Of a stretch of 64,000 nt of DNA, positions 50,209-59,800 are shown piece after piece (position 1 is the stretch's first letter; each line of letters begins with the position of its first letter). Origin of the DNA: Streptoalloteichus hindustanus. Its GTDB lineage: Bacteria; Actinomycetota; Actinomycetes; Mycobacteriales; Pseudonocardiaceae. The position numbers were made by a program, and so were the translations under genes. The stretch lies in contig NZ_FQVN01000008.1 of the NCBI RefSeq assembly GCF_900129375.1, positions 124,001-188,000 on the forward strand, written 5' to 3'. The notes beneath the pieces are model-generated. The model ran no database searches, was not told the DNA's origin, and worked only from the letters and a program-made list of their open reading frames with translations.

Positions 50209-52749
50209 ATGACACGCACTCTCGTCGTCGTGGGCCACGGCATGGTGGGCCACCGCCTGGTGCAGGCGTTGCGGGATCGGGACAGCTCCGGTGTCTGGCG
50301 GGTCGTGGTGCTCGGCGAGGAGCCGAGAGCGGCCTACGACCGGGTGGCGTTGTCCTCCTACGCGGACTCGTGGGACGCCACGCGCCTCGCGCTCGACGGT
50401 GGCCACAACGACGACCTGGTGGAGCTCCGTCTCGGCGACCCGGTGACGGCGATCGACCGCACCGCCCGCACGGTCACGACGGCGAGTGGCCGCCGCCAGT
50501 CCTACGACGCGCTCGTGCTGGCGACCGGCTCGCGGCCGTTCGTGCCGCCGGTGCCCGGCCACGACCTCCCCGGGTGCTTCACCTACCGCACGATCGAGGA
50601 CCTGGACGCGATCCGGGCCGCGGCGGGCGCCGCCGCCGGGGACGGCGTGGTCGTCGGCGGCGGTCTGCTCGGTCTGGAGGCGGCGAACCTGCTGCGGCGA
50701 CTCGGACTGCGCACGCGGGTCGTCGAGCTCGCGCCCCGGCTGATGCCGTTGCAGGTCGACGAGGGCGGTGGGGCCGTGTTGCGCCGTCTGGTCGAACGGC
50801 TCGACCTGAGTGTCCACTGTGGAGTGTCCACTCGGGCTGTCGAGTCCGCGGTGGACGGGTTGAGGGTGGTGCTGTCCGACGGCACGGAGTTGGCCGCCGG
50901 CCTCGTCGTGTTCTCCGCCGGCGTCCGGCCGAGGGACGAGCTCGCCAGGGCGTGCGGGCTCGCGGTGGGGGAGCGCGGGGGCGTGCTGGTCGACCTCGCC
51001 TGCCGCACCAGCGACGAGCGCGTCTACGCGGTGGGCGAGGTCGCGGCCGTGGAGGGCCGCTGCTACGGCCTGGTCGGCCCTGGGTACGCGATGGCCGAGG
51101 TGGTGGCGGACCGGCTGCTGGGCGGATCCGCCACCTTCCCCGGCGCGGACACCGCCACCAAGCTCAAGCTGCTCGGCGTCGACGTGGCCAGCTTCGGCGA
51201 CGCCCACGCCGTGACCGAGGGCGCGTTGGAGGTCGTGCACAACGACCCGGTGTCCGGTTGCTACAAGAAGCTCGTCGTCTCCGACAACCCGCGTGACGCC
51301 GGGACGCTGCTCGGCGGCGTGCTGGTGGGCGACGCGTCGTCCTACGCCACGTTGCGCACGCTGGTGGGACGAACGCTGCCGACCGACCCCGGCTCGCTCA
51401 TCGCGCCGGCCGGAGCCACCGGAGCCACCGGGTCCGGCGTCGGAGTCGACGCGCTGCCCGCCGACGCGCAGGTCTGCTCCTGCAACGCCGTGACCAAGTC
51501 CCGCATCCAGGAAGCGATCGTCGTCGACGGGTGCGCGGACGTGCCGGCGATCAAGGCGTGCACCAGGGCCGGCACCGCCTGCGGCTCGTGCGTGCCGATG
51601 CTCCGGCAACTGCTCTCCTCCTGCGGGGTCGAGCAGTCGACGGCGCTGTGCGAGCACTTCCCGCAGTCCCGCGCGGAGTTGTTCGAGATCGTCCGAGCGA
51701 CCGGGGTGCGCACCTTCGGCGAGCTGGTGGCCCGACACGGCAGGGGGCGCGGCTGCGACATCTGCAAGCCGGTCGTGGCGTCCGTCCTGGCGTCGCTGGG
51801 CACCGGACACGTGCTCCAGGGCGACCAGGTGTCGTTGCAGGACACCAACGACCGGTTCCTGGCGAACATGCAGCGCAACGGAACGTACTCCGTGGTGCCC
51901 CGCATCCCCGGCGGGGAGATCACGCCCGACCGCCTGTTGGTCATCGCCGAGGTCGCCCGCGACTTCGGGCTCTACACGAAAATCACCGGCGGGCAGCGGA
52001 TCGACCTGTTCGGCGCGACCGTCGACCAGCTACCCGCCATCTGGCGGCGACTGGTGGACGCGGGCTTCGAATCCGGCCACGCCTACGGCAAGGCGCTGCG
52101 CACGGTGAAGTCGTGCGTCGGCAGCACCTGGTGCCGCTATGGGGTGCAGGACTCGGTGGGGTTGGCCATCGAGCTGGAACTGCGCTACCGGGGACTGCGC
52201 TCACCGCACAAGGTCAAGGCCGCGGTCTCGGGCTGCGCCAGGGAGTGCGCGGAGGCCAGGAACAAGGACTTCGGGATCATCGCCACCGAGGAGGGCTGGA
52301 ACCTGTACGTCGGCGGCAACGGCGGATTCCGACCGCGCCACGCCGATCTGCTGGTGTCCGATGTGGACAAGGAGACCCTGGTTCGGCTGGTCGACCGCTT
52401 CCTCATGTTCTACGTGCGCACCGCCGACCGGCTCCAACGCACCTCGACGTGGATCGAGGCGATGGAGGGCGGCCTCGACCACCTGCGGGACGTGGTCGTC
52501 GAGGACAGCCTCGGCATCGCCGCCGACCTGGAGGCGGCGATGGCCGAGCACGTGGCGAACTACGCCGACGAGTGGCGCGGGGTCCTGGAGGACCCGGAGA
52601 AACTGGCCCGGTTCACGTCCTTCGTCAACGCGCCCGGGGTGCCCGACCCGAGCATCTCGTTCCGCGCGGAGCGGGGCCAGCGGGTGCCGGTGCTGCTGCC
52701 CGTCCCCGGCGTGCCCGGGGCCGGCGAGGTCGCGGAGGTGAAGCGATGA
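50209..52749 (+). CDS. nirB: NAD(P)H nitrite reductase large subunit
   Basis: 846 residues, full length. FAD domain (GHGMVGHRLVQAL near 8), NAD site GGGLLGLEAANLLRR near 150, BFD [2Fe-2S] cysteines 423, 425, 458, 461, an additional CDIC near 514, sulfite/nitrite-reductase half domain 550-620 and siroheme/4Fe-4S cysteines 636, 642, 676, 680 (CVGSTWC...CAREC). Reduces nitrite to ammonium. AAGGAGGAG precedes the ATG at 50209; ATGA overlap with nirD. Confidence 0.97.
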   Translation: MTRTLVVVGHGMVGHRLVQALRDRDSSGVWRVVVLGEEPRAAYDRVALSSYADSWDATRLALDGGHNDDLVELRLGDPVTAIDRTARTVTTASGRRQSYDALVLATGSRPFVPPVPGHDLPGCFTYRTIEDLDAIRAAAGAAAGDGVVVGGGLLGLEAANLLRRLGLRTRVVELAPRLMPLQVDEGGGAVLRRLVERLDLSVHCGVSTRAVESAVDGLRVVLSDGTELAAGLVVFSAGVRPRDELARACGLAVGERGGVLVDLACRTSDERVYAVGEVAAVEGRCYGLVGPGYAMAEVVADRLLGGSATFPGADTATKLKLLGVDVASFGDAHAVTEGALEVVHNDPVSGCYKKLVVSDNPRDAGTLLGGVLVGDASSYATLRTLVGRTLPTDPGSLIAPAGATGATGSGVGVDALPADAQVCSCNAVTKSRIQEAIVVDGCADVPAIKACTRAGTACGSCVPMLRQLLSSCGVEQSTALCEHFPQSRAELFEIVRATGVRTFGELVARHGRGRGCDICKPVVASVLASLGTGHVLQGDQVSLQDTNDRFLANMQRNGTYSVVPRIPGGEITPDRLLVIAEVARDFGLYTKITGGQRIDLFGATVDQLPAIWRRLVDAGFESGHAYGKALRTVKSCVGSTWCRYGVQDSVGLAIELELRYRGLRSPHKVKAAVSGCARECAEARNKDFGIIATEEGWNLYVGGNGGFRPRHADLLVSDVDKETLVRLVDRFLMFYVRTADRLQRTSTWIEAMEGGLDHLRDVVVEDSLGIAADLEAAMAEHVANYADEWRGVLEDPEKLARFTSFVNAPGVPDPSISFRAERGQRVPVLLPVPGVPGAGEVAEVKR

Positions 52750-53093
52750 CGACCGCGGTCGACGAACAGGTGTGGGTGCCGGTCTGCGACTACGCCGCGT
52801 TGGAACCCGAGAGCGGCGTCGCGGCGTTGCTGCCCGGCGGAACCCAGGTGGCGCTGTTCCGCACCGGGGACGGCGCGGTGCACGCACTGTCCAACCTGGA
52901 CCCGTTCAGCGGCGCGATGGTGCTCGCGCGGGGCATCGTCGGCGACCGCGACGGTGTGCCCGTGGTCGCCTCGCCCATGCACAAGCAGGCGTTCGACCTG
53001 CGCACCGGGCAGTGCCTGGACGACGACCGGGTCCGGGTCACCACCCACGCGGCGCGGGTGGTCGACGGGTGGGTGGAGGTGGCGGTCACGTGA
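52746..53093 (+). CDS. nirD: Nitrite reductase small subunit
   Basis: 115 residues, Rieske-like fold that lacks the iron-binding Cys and His pairs (SPMHKQAFDLRTGQCLDD has only the end), as is usual for NirD. Needed for NirB activity. The ATG overlaps the nirB stop and the TGA overlaps the next start (GTGA), so nirB, nirD and the HemD-like gene are translationally coupled. Confidence 0.93.
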   Translation: MTTAVDEQVWVPVCDYAALEPESGVAALLPGGTQVALFRTGDGAVHALSNLDPFSGAMVLARGIVGDRDGVPVVASPMHKQAFDLRTGQCLDDDRVRVTTHAARVVDGWVEVAVT

Positions 53094-54298
53094 CGGCCCC
53101 GCCGCACACGGCAGGCGTGACGCCGGGGCCACCGCCGGGACCGCCCCCGCTGGCCGGCTACACGGTGGGCGTCACCGCTTCCCGCCGGGCCGACGAGCTG
53201 TCGGCGTTGCTGGAGCGGCGCGGGGCCACCGTGCTGCACGCGCCCGCGATCCGCATCGTGCCGCTGGCCGACGACGCCGAGCTGCTCGCCGCGACCCGAC
53301 GGGTGCTGTCCGAGCCGGTCGACGCCGTCGTGGTCAGCACCGGGATCGGGTTCCGGGGCTGGGCGGAGGCGGCCGAGGGCTGGGGCATGGGTTCCGCGTT
53401 GCTCCGGCGGCTGGCCTCGGCCGACGTGCTCGCGCGGGGACCGAAGGCGCGTGGCGCGGTGCGGGCCGCCGGCCTGGTGGAGACGTGGTCACCGGACTCG
53501 GAGTCCTGCGCCGAGGTGCTCCGACACCTGCTTGACCAGGGCGTGGCCGGCCGGCGGATCGTCGTGCAACAACACGGCGAGCCGTTGACCGACTTCGTCG
53601 GGCCGCTGCGGGCGGCCGGCGCGACCGTCGTGGAGGTGCCGGTCTACCGCTGGATCGCTCCGGAGGACACAGCGCCGCTGGACCGGCTCATCGACGCGGT
53701 GCTCGTCGGCCAGATCGACGCCGTCACCTTCACCAGCGCGCCGGCCGCGGCGAACCTGTTGCGGCGCGCCGAGCGGACCGGGCGCGGCGACCGCCTGCGC
53801 GTCGCGATGCGCGCCAACGTGGTCGCCGCCTGCGTGGGGGCGATCACCGCGGAGCCGCTGGAGCGGGCTGGTGTGCCGACGGTGCGTCCGGAGCGGGCGC
53901 GGATCGGCGCGCTCGCCCGACAGGTGGTCGAGGTGCTGCCGGCCAGGGCGGTGCGACTCCGGGTCGCGGGGCGGGACTTCGAGCTGCGGGGGCACGCCGT
54001 ACTGCTGGACGGGGAGCTGCGTGCGGTCGCACCCGCGCCGATGTCCGTGCTGCGGGTGCTCGCGGCGCGACCGGGACATGTGGTCCCCCGCGCCGAACTG
54101 GTCGCCGCGTTGCGCGACAACTCGGGGCGGGACGCGGTGGCCGACGAGCACGCCGTCGAGACGGCCGTCGGACGCCTGCGCTCCGCGCTCGGCGACCCCC
54201 GGCTCGTGCGAACCGTGGTCAAGCGCGGCTACCGGTTGGCCGTGGAGACAGGAGGCGCTCGTGGGTGGTCAGGCCCGCCTCGCGGCCACGAGCGCTGA
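53090..54298 (+). CDS. hemD: Uroporphyrinogen-III synthase fused to an OmpR-type DNA-binding domain
   Basis: 402 residues. Residues 20-280 are a HemD domain (GYTVGVTASRRADELSALLE, VVVSTGIGFRGW, DAVTFTSAPAAANLL). Residues 300-390 are a winged helix of the OmpR/PhoB type (VLRVLAARPGHVVPRAELVA, HAVETAVGRLRSALGDPRLV, RTVVKRGYRL). The same fusion is known beside nir genes in mycobacteria (Rv0260c as I remember it). It could make siroheme precursor, regulate the cluster, or both; the enzyme part lacks proof of activity. GTG overlaps nirD. Confidence 0.9.
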   Translation: MTAPPHTAGVTPGPPPGPPPLAGYTVGVTASRRADELSALLERRGATVLHAPAIRIVPLADDAELLAATRRVLSEPVDAVVVSTGIGFRGWAEAAEGWGMGSALLRRLASADVLARGPKARGAVRAAGLVETWSPDSESCAEVLRHLLDQGVAGRRIVVQQHGEPLTDFVGPLRAAGATVVEVPVYRWIAPEDTAPLDRLIDAVLVGQIDAVTFTSAPAAANLLRRAERTGRGDRLRVAMRANVVAACVGAITAEPLERAGVPTVRPERARIGALARQVVEVLPARAVRLRVAGRDFELRGHAVLLDGELRAVAPAPMSVLRVLAARPGHVVPRAELVAALRDNSGRDAVADEHAVETAVGRLRSALGDPRLVRTVVKRGYRLAVETGGARGWSGPPRGHER

Positions 54299-54352
54299 CC
54301 GGGCGCGGAAGGCCTCAGGCTCGCGCGACGACGAGGGAACGGTGGTGGTCGG

Positions 54353-55039
54353 ATGACTCTCGTGCTGGTGGCACACGGCTCCCGGGACCCGGGAGGTACC
54401 GCGGTCGTGCGGCGGATCGCCGCGGCTGTGCGGGAGCGGTTGGGTCGGGTGCCGGTGCGGGTGGCCTACGCCGACGTCGCCCGCCCGACCGTCGGCGAGG
54501 TGCTCCGCGGGCTGGGCGGCCCGACGGTGGTCGTGCCGGCCTTCCTCGCGGCGGGTTACCACGTGCGGGTGGACGTGCCCGGGCAGGTCGCGGCCAGCGT
54601 CCGGCCGGACGCCGTCGTGACCCCGCCGCTCGGACCGCACCCCGCGCTGGTGGCGGCGGCGGTCGAGCGACTGCGGGCCGTCGGGCTCCGGCCGGGCGAC
54701 GGTGTCGTGCTCGCGGCGGCCGGGTCCACCGACCCCCGTGCCCTCGCCGACGTCCAGCGCGCCGCTCGGCTGCTCTCGGCGTGGACCGGCGAACGGGTGC
54801 GGACCGCCTACGCCACCACCGCGGAGCCGGGCGTGGCGGACGCGGTTGCCGCCCTGCGTGCGGAGCGGCGAAGGGTGGTGCTCGCGTCGTGGTTGCTCGC
54901 GCCGGGGGCGTTCCACCGGGTGCTGCTCGGGGCGGGCGCTGACGCGGTGGCTGAGCCGCTCGGCGCGCACACGCGCGTCGTCGACCTCGTGGTGCGGCGC
55001 TATCTCGACGCGCGTTGCTATCGGGACTGGGCCGCCTGA
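54353..55039 (+). CDS. sirB: Sirohydrochlorin chelatase-like protein (CbiX/SirB)
   Basis: 228 residues with two CbiX-type halves. HGSRDP at 8-13 holds the metal-binding His; PAFLAAGYHVRVDVP near 62-76 has the second His. The second half (VVLAAAGSTDPRALADVQ; ASWLLAPGAFHRVLL) is a duplicated, partly degenerate copy. It inserts Fe2+ into sirohydrochlorin to give siroheme for NirB. ATG at 54353, last gene of the nitrate block. Confidence 0.9.
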   Translation: MTLVLVAHGSRDPGGTAVVRRIAAAVRERLGRVPVRVAYADVARPTVGEVLRGLGGPTVVVPAFLAAGYHVRVDVPGQVAASVRPDAVVTPPLGPHPALVAAAVERLRAVGLRPGDGVVLAAAGSTDPRALADVQRAARLLSAWTGERVRTAYATTAEPGVADAVAALRAERRRVVLASWLLAPGAFHRVLLGAGADAVAEPLGAHTRVVDLVVRRYLDARCYRDWAA

Positions 55040-55173
55040 CGTGAGTGTGCGGCGCTGACGACGCGGAGCAGTTGAACTCTCATCGATGATCCGGAGATGG
55101 GCGCCGAGAACGCGTGTGTCGTGCGTCCGCTGCCGGTGTGGTGCGAGGGGTGGAGACCGCTCTTGTCAAGTCG

Positions 55174-55254
55174 TTGTCCACAGGGCCTGGCGGTTGTCCA
55201 CAGTGACCTGATTGTCGGGTGAAGAAACTGTCCCCCAGTCGGGAATTGTCCACA
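55174..55254 (+). promoter_or_regulatory. Cluster of three perfect DnaA boxes
   Basis: TTGTCCACA at 55174-55182, 55194-55202 and 55246-55254, same orientation, 20 and 52 bases apart. TTGTCCACA is the preferred DnaA box in Streptomyces. Not beside dnaA/dnaN, so not the usual chromosomal origin; DnaA titration or a replication-timing site is an inference. Confidence 0.6.
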
Positions 55255-55417
55255 GGGGAGCGAATCGGGCTGGGGCCCGAGTGCCGGGGCTCGATAGGCT
55301 GGAGCGGGGCTCGCCCCCCAGGGAGGGAGGGGGCTGTCCTGAGGGCGCGGAGGAGAAGGTCAGCCGCCGGAGCCCTGGTGGTGACGTGGAGGCCGTCGGT
55401 GCCAGGGAAGGCGCCCC

Positions 55418-55537
55418 GATCCCAGAAACTCCAATCCCAGAAATCCAGCCCCGGAAACGCCGATCCCGGAAATGTCGACCCCGGAGGTTCCCGTTTGAGG
55501 AACTTCGGTTCAGGAATCTGAGACCCGGAAACCCGAG
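55418..55537. repeat. Eight 15-bp degenerate tandem repeats
   Basis: Units start at 55418, 55433, 55448, 55463, 55478, 55493, 55508 and 55523, each exactly 15 bases, with core TCCCRGAAA or CCCGGAAA. Spacing is kept perfectly while the sequence has drifted. On the minus strand one frame reads like pentapeptide repeats (GNLRG, RHFRD, RRFRG), but only eight units long and without a credible gene. Confidence 0.85.
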
Positions 55538-55563
55538 GCCCTGGGGTGACCGGCCGCGAGGCC

Positions 55564-55893
55564 TCAGTCCCAGAGACCGAGCTGGGGCTCCTCGCGCTCG
55601 GGCAGCGGCTCGGTCCACCGGTAGCGCCGCATGTCGATCCGCTCCCCGTCGGCGAGCACGCCCTCGGCCCGCAGCAACTCAAGCTGCTCGTGGACCAGGT
55701 GGGTGGCCATGGAACCGTCGGAGCGGAGCACGCGGTGCCACGGCAGGTCGTGGCCGTCCTCGGCGAGGATGCGCCCGACCAGCCGGGGTGAGGGCGCGCC
55801 GGCCAACTCGGCGACGTCCCCGTAGGCCAGCACCCGGCCCGAGGGGATGTCCAGCACCACGGCGCGCACCCGTTCCACCAACGCCTCGTCCAT
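55564..55893 (-). CDS. ATL/MGMT-like DNA-binding protein
   Basis: 109 residues, the size of alkyltransferase-like proteins. The MGMT DNA-binding domain is present (GRVLAYGDVAELAG; RLVGRILAED; LPWHRVLRSDG), where the active-site PCHR is replaced by PWHR: no catalytic cysteine. ATL proteins bind O6-alkylguanine and flag it for nucleotide excision repair. It starts three bases downstream of the LipV-like hydrolase stop, on the same transcript. Confidence 0.93.
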   Translation of the reverse strand: MDEALVERVRAVVLDIPSGRVLAYGDVAELAGAPSPRLVGRILAEDGHDLPWHRVLRSDGSMATHLVHEQLELLRAEGVLADGERIDMRRYRWTEPLPEREEPQLGLWD

Positions 55894-55896
55894 GCC

Positions 55897-56676
55897 TCAG
55901 CCTCCCACGAAGTCGCGGACCAGCGCGCCGACCTCGGCGGGCCGCTCCAGGTGGACCATGTGCCCGCTGTCCAGCGGCCGGACGACGAGCTCGGAGCCGA
56001 GCGCGGCCCGGCAGTCGGCGACGAACCCCGGCCGGACGAAGTCGGCCCGCTCGGCCGGAACCAGCAGGGTCGGCGTCCCCACCGGGGGAACGACGTGCGC
56101 GCGGGCCATCTCCGACCAGGCCGTGGTGATCGAGGCCGGGGTGTGGCGCCACCGCCAGCGGCCGTCCTCGGCGCGGACCAGGTTGTGGTCCAGCTCCTCC
56201 TCGACGACCTCCGGCGCGGCCCCGGACCACTGCTCGGCCTGGTCGCGGCGGGCGGCCTCGCGGTCCTCGTACGCCTCCGCCGTCATCCAGGTCTCGGCCC
56301 GGTCGAGCGCCATCGCCGGGTCGAGGCCGACGGCGGGGTCCAGCAGCGCCAGGCGCGCGACCCGCTCGGGGGCGAGCAGGGCGAGGTGGAGCGCCACCGC
56401 GCCGCCGAAGGAGTGGGCGAGCACGGGCACCCGTTCGAGCTCCAGCGCGTCGAGGACGCCGAGCACGTCCCGCGCGTGCTGCTCCAGCGTCCACGGCGGA
56501 ACGCGCGGAGAGCGGCCGTGGCCGCGCAGGTCGGGGGCGAGCACCCGGTACCCCGGGAGGTGGTCGGCGACCAGCCGCTGCCACCGCGCTCCGTGCCCGG
56601 TGACGCCGTGCAGGGCGACCAGCGGCGGCCCGGCCGGGTCGCCCAGCTCGCGCACGTGCAGTGGCGCTGTGATCAC
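55897..56676 (-). CDS. Alpha/beta hydrolase (LipV-like)
   Basis: 259 residues. ALHGVTGHGARW near 20 (oxyanion), DLRGHGRSPR near 49, nucleophile in AHSFGGAVA near 88, VPAERADFVRPGF for the acid region and SGHMVHLERP with the catalytic His near 240. Position between ATL and adnA equals lipV (Rv3203) in M. tuberculosis as I remember it. GTG at 56676; substrate unknown. Confidence 0.88.
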   Translation of the reverse strand: MITAPLHVRELGDPAGPPLVALHGVTGHGARWQRLVADHLPGYRVLAPDLRGHGRSPRVPPWTLEQHARDVLGVLDALELERVPVLAHSFGGAVALHLALLAPERVARLALLDPAVGLDPAMALDRAETWMTAEAYEDREAARRDQAEQWSGAAPEVVEEELDHNLVRAEDGRWRWRHTPASITTAWSEMARAHVVPPVGTPTLLVPAERADFVRPGFVADCRAALGSELVVRPLDSGHMVHLERPAEVGALVRDFVGG

Positions 56677-56871
56677 CTGTGCGTTGTACCACCGCCCACC
56701 GGTCGGGTGGCCGGCCGTCCCCGCCTCCGGGGCGACGGCTCCCCGGCAGCCTGGGAGAACGTTGGTTTTCGTCTCCGGCACCCCCGGCGCGGGCCGGGTC
56801 GGGCGGGCCGCTACCGTCACTCGGTCGGGTAGTTGACCAGGGGAGACGCGCGGGACGGGTGGTGCACCCGA

Positions 56872-59800
56872 ATGTCGGAGCGACGTGGTTCCATCGGCGG
56901 CGTGCTCCCCGCGACGCCAGCTCCTCTCCTGGTGCGGCGGCCAGCGCCCCCCGGCCCGGAGCCGGAGTGGGACGCGGCCGGCCGCCGGGTCCTGGCGCAC
57001 GCGGGTGGCTTCCTCCGGGTCCTCGGCGGACCGGGCACCGGCAAGACGACGCTGCTCGCGCAGGTCGCCGCCGACCGCATCGCCCGGCGCGGGGTCGACC
57101 CGGAGAACGTGTTGGTGCTCACGGCCAACCGCAGGGCGGCCAGCGCGATGCGGGCGCACGTCACCGCGCTGCTGACCGCCGCCAACCCCGACCGCGCCGA
57201 CGGTGATCACCTGCGGACCGTGCGGCAACCGCTCGTTCGCACCGTCCACTCCTACGCCTTCGGGGTCCTGCGGCTCCAGGCCGCCCTGCACGGCGAGCCC
57301 CCGCCGAAACTGCTCTCCGGCCCCGAGCAGGACGCCGTCGTGCGGGACCTGCTGCTCGGCGACGCGGAGATGGGCGCCGACTACTGGCCGGAGCGGCTGC
57401 GGCCGGCGCTGACCCTGCCGGGCTTCGCCGAGGAGCTGCGGGACCTGCTGCTGCGGGCCGCGGAACGCGGACTCGGCCCCGAGGACCTGATCGAGCTCGG
57501 TCGGCGGCACGAGCGCGACGAGTGGGTCGCCGCCGGCCGGTTCTTCCAGACCTACGAGCAGGTCACCCTGCTGCGGGGCGCCGGAGGGCCGCAGGCCACC
57601 GCGCCGGCGCTGGACGCGGCCGAGCTGATCGCCTCCGCGCTGCTGGCGCTGGACGTCGACCCGGAGCTGCTGGCCGCCGAGCGGGCCAGGGTGCGGCTGC
57701 TGCTGGTCGACGACGCGCAGCACCTGGACCCGCAGGCCCACGAGCTGGTGCGCCGGCTCGGCGAGGCGGCCGGGGAGTTCGTGCTGGCCGGCGACCCCGA
57801 CCAGTCGGTGTTCGGCTTCCGGGGCGCCGACCCCGGCCGCCTGGTGGACGCCGACCCCACCGGCGAGCGCACGGCCGTGCTCACCGTCGACCGCCGGATG
57901 GCGCCGGCGGTCCGCTCCGTGGTGCGCCGGCTCGCCGCGCGCCTGCCCGGCGCCGGGCGGCAGCGGAGCCTGGCCGGTCCGGAGGGCGAGGCCGAGGAGC
58001 TGACCGCGCTCGCCGGCCAGGTGCAGGTCCGCCTGCTCGCCTCCGCCGCGCAGGAGGCGAGCTGGGTGGCCGACCAGCTCCGTCGCGCCCACCTCCTCGA
58101 CGGCGTGCCGTGGTCGGAGATGGCGGTGCTGGTCCGCTCCACCACGCACACCCTGCCGGTGCTGCGGCGGGCCCTGCTCGCGGCCGGGGTGCCGGTGATG
58201 GTGCCCGCCGACCACGTGCCGCTCGCCCGGCAGAGCGCGGTGTGGCCGCTGCTGACGCTGCTGCGGGTGGCGGCCCGGCCGGAGGAGCTCGACCAGGACA
58301 CCGCGGCCGCGTTGCTGGTCTCGCCGCTCGGCGGCGCGGACGCGCTGGCCCTGCGCCGGCTGCGGCGCGGCCTGCGCCGGCTGGAGCTGGCGGCCGGCGG
58401 CGAGCGGTCCAGCGGTGAGCTGCTGGTCGAGGTGCTGACCAGCGACGAGCGGCTGGCCGCGCTCGACGACACCGAGGCCGAGCCGGCCCGCCAGCTCGCC
58501 GGGCTGTGGCGCACGGCGCGGGAGGCGCTGGCCGAGGGCGCGGGCGTCGAGCAGGTGTTGTGGGCGGTGTGGCAGGCCAGCGGCCTGGAGCGGCGGTGGG
58601 TGGCGCAGTCCGCCCGGGGCGGCACGGCCGGCGCGCAGGCCGACCGCGACCTGGATGCCGTGGTCGCGTTGTTCGACGCCGCCGCCCGGTACGCCGACGC
58701 CCTGCCCGGGGCGAGCGTGACCGGCTTCGCCGAGCACCTGTCGGTGCAGCAGATCAGCGGCGACTCGCTCGCGCCCGCCGCGCCGAGGGACGACGCCGTC
58801 GCGGTGCTCACCGCCCACGCGGCGGCGGGTCGCGAGTGGACGGTCGTCGCGGTGCCCGGGGTGCAGGAGGGGGTCTGGCCCGACCTGCGCTCGCGCGGCT
58901 CGTTGCTCGGTGTGGAGCGCCTGGTCGACGTGCTCGCGGGAGTGGCGGTCGACGAGACGGTCTCGGCGACCGCGCCCCTGTTGGCCGAGGAGCGGCGGTT
59001 GTTGCTGGTCGCCGCCAGCCGGGCCCGGCGGACGTTGCTGGTCAGCGCCGTGCGGGGCGAGGACGAGCAGCCGTCGCGCTTCCTCGACGAGCTCGACGGC
59101 GCCGCGACCGACCCGGACGCGGTCGCCCGCCCGGTGTTCCGGCCGGAACGCGGGCTGGTGCTGGCCGAGCTGGTCGGGGAGCTCCGGCGGGCGGTCTGCG
59201 ACCAGGACGCCGACCCGGCCCGCCGCCGGCGCGCGGCCCGCCAGCTCGCCCGGCTCGCCGCGGCCGGCGTGCCCGGCGCCCACCCCGACACCTGGTACGG
59301 CCTGCCCGACGTGTCCACCGATGCTCCACTGTGGACGGACGACGTGGTGCGGGTCTCGCCGTCGGCGGTGGAGAAGTTGTTGCGGTGCCCGTTGCGGTGG
59401 CTCGTGGAGAAGCACGGGGGCGAGGACGCCGCCGCGCTGGCCAGCGTGACCGGCTCCCTCGTGCACGCCATGGCCCAGGCGGTCTCCAGCGGCGCGGACG
59501 AGGCCGAGGTGCGGCGCGCCCTCGACGAGGCGTGGGCCGTGGTGGACGCGGGAGCGCCGTGGTTCTCCCGCCGCGAGCGGCAGCGGGTCGAGGCCATGCT
59601 CGGCACCTTCCGCACCTGGCTGTCCCGCAGCCGGGGCGAGCTGACCCAGCTCGCCGTCGAACACGACCTCAACGTCGAGCTGCCGGCCGAGAACGGCGCT
59701 GCCGGCACTGGTGACGCTGACGGCGCCGGCCGCGGACCCCGGGTGCGCGTGCGGGGGCGGGTCGACCGGCTGGAGGTCGACCGGCAGGGCCGGCCCGTGG

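Larger units (their letters stand above)
55040..55563. other. 524-bp gap with DnaA boxes and a 15-bp repeat array
   Basis: No supported gene. Reading frames across it are low-complexity and lack ribosome-binding sites. It holds three perfect TTGTCCACA boxes (55174-55254) and eight 15-bp repeat units (55418-55537), the only such combination in the window. Confidence 0.7.

Noticed and set aside
55166-55618. Minus-strand frame with pentapeptide-like repeats (GNLRG, RHFRD, RRFRG)
   Set aside because: Only eight degenerate units, flanked by low-complexity sequence, no ribosome-binding site, and the other frames of the same 15-bp repeat look equally periodic.
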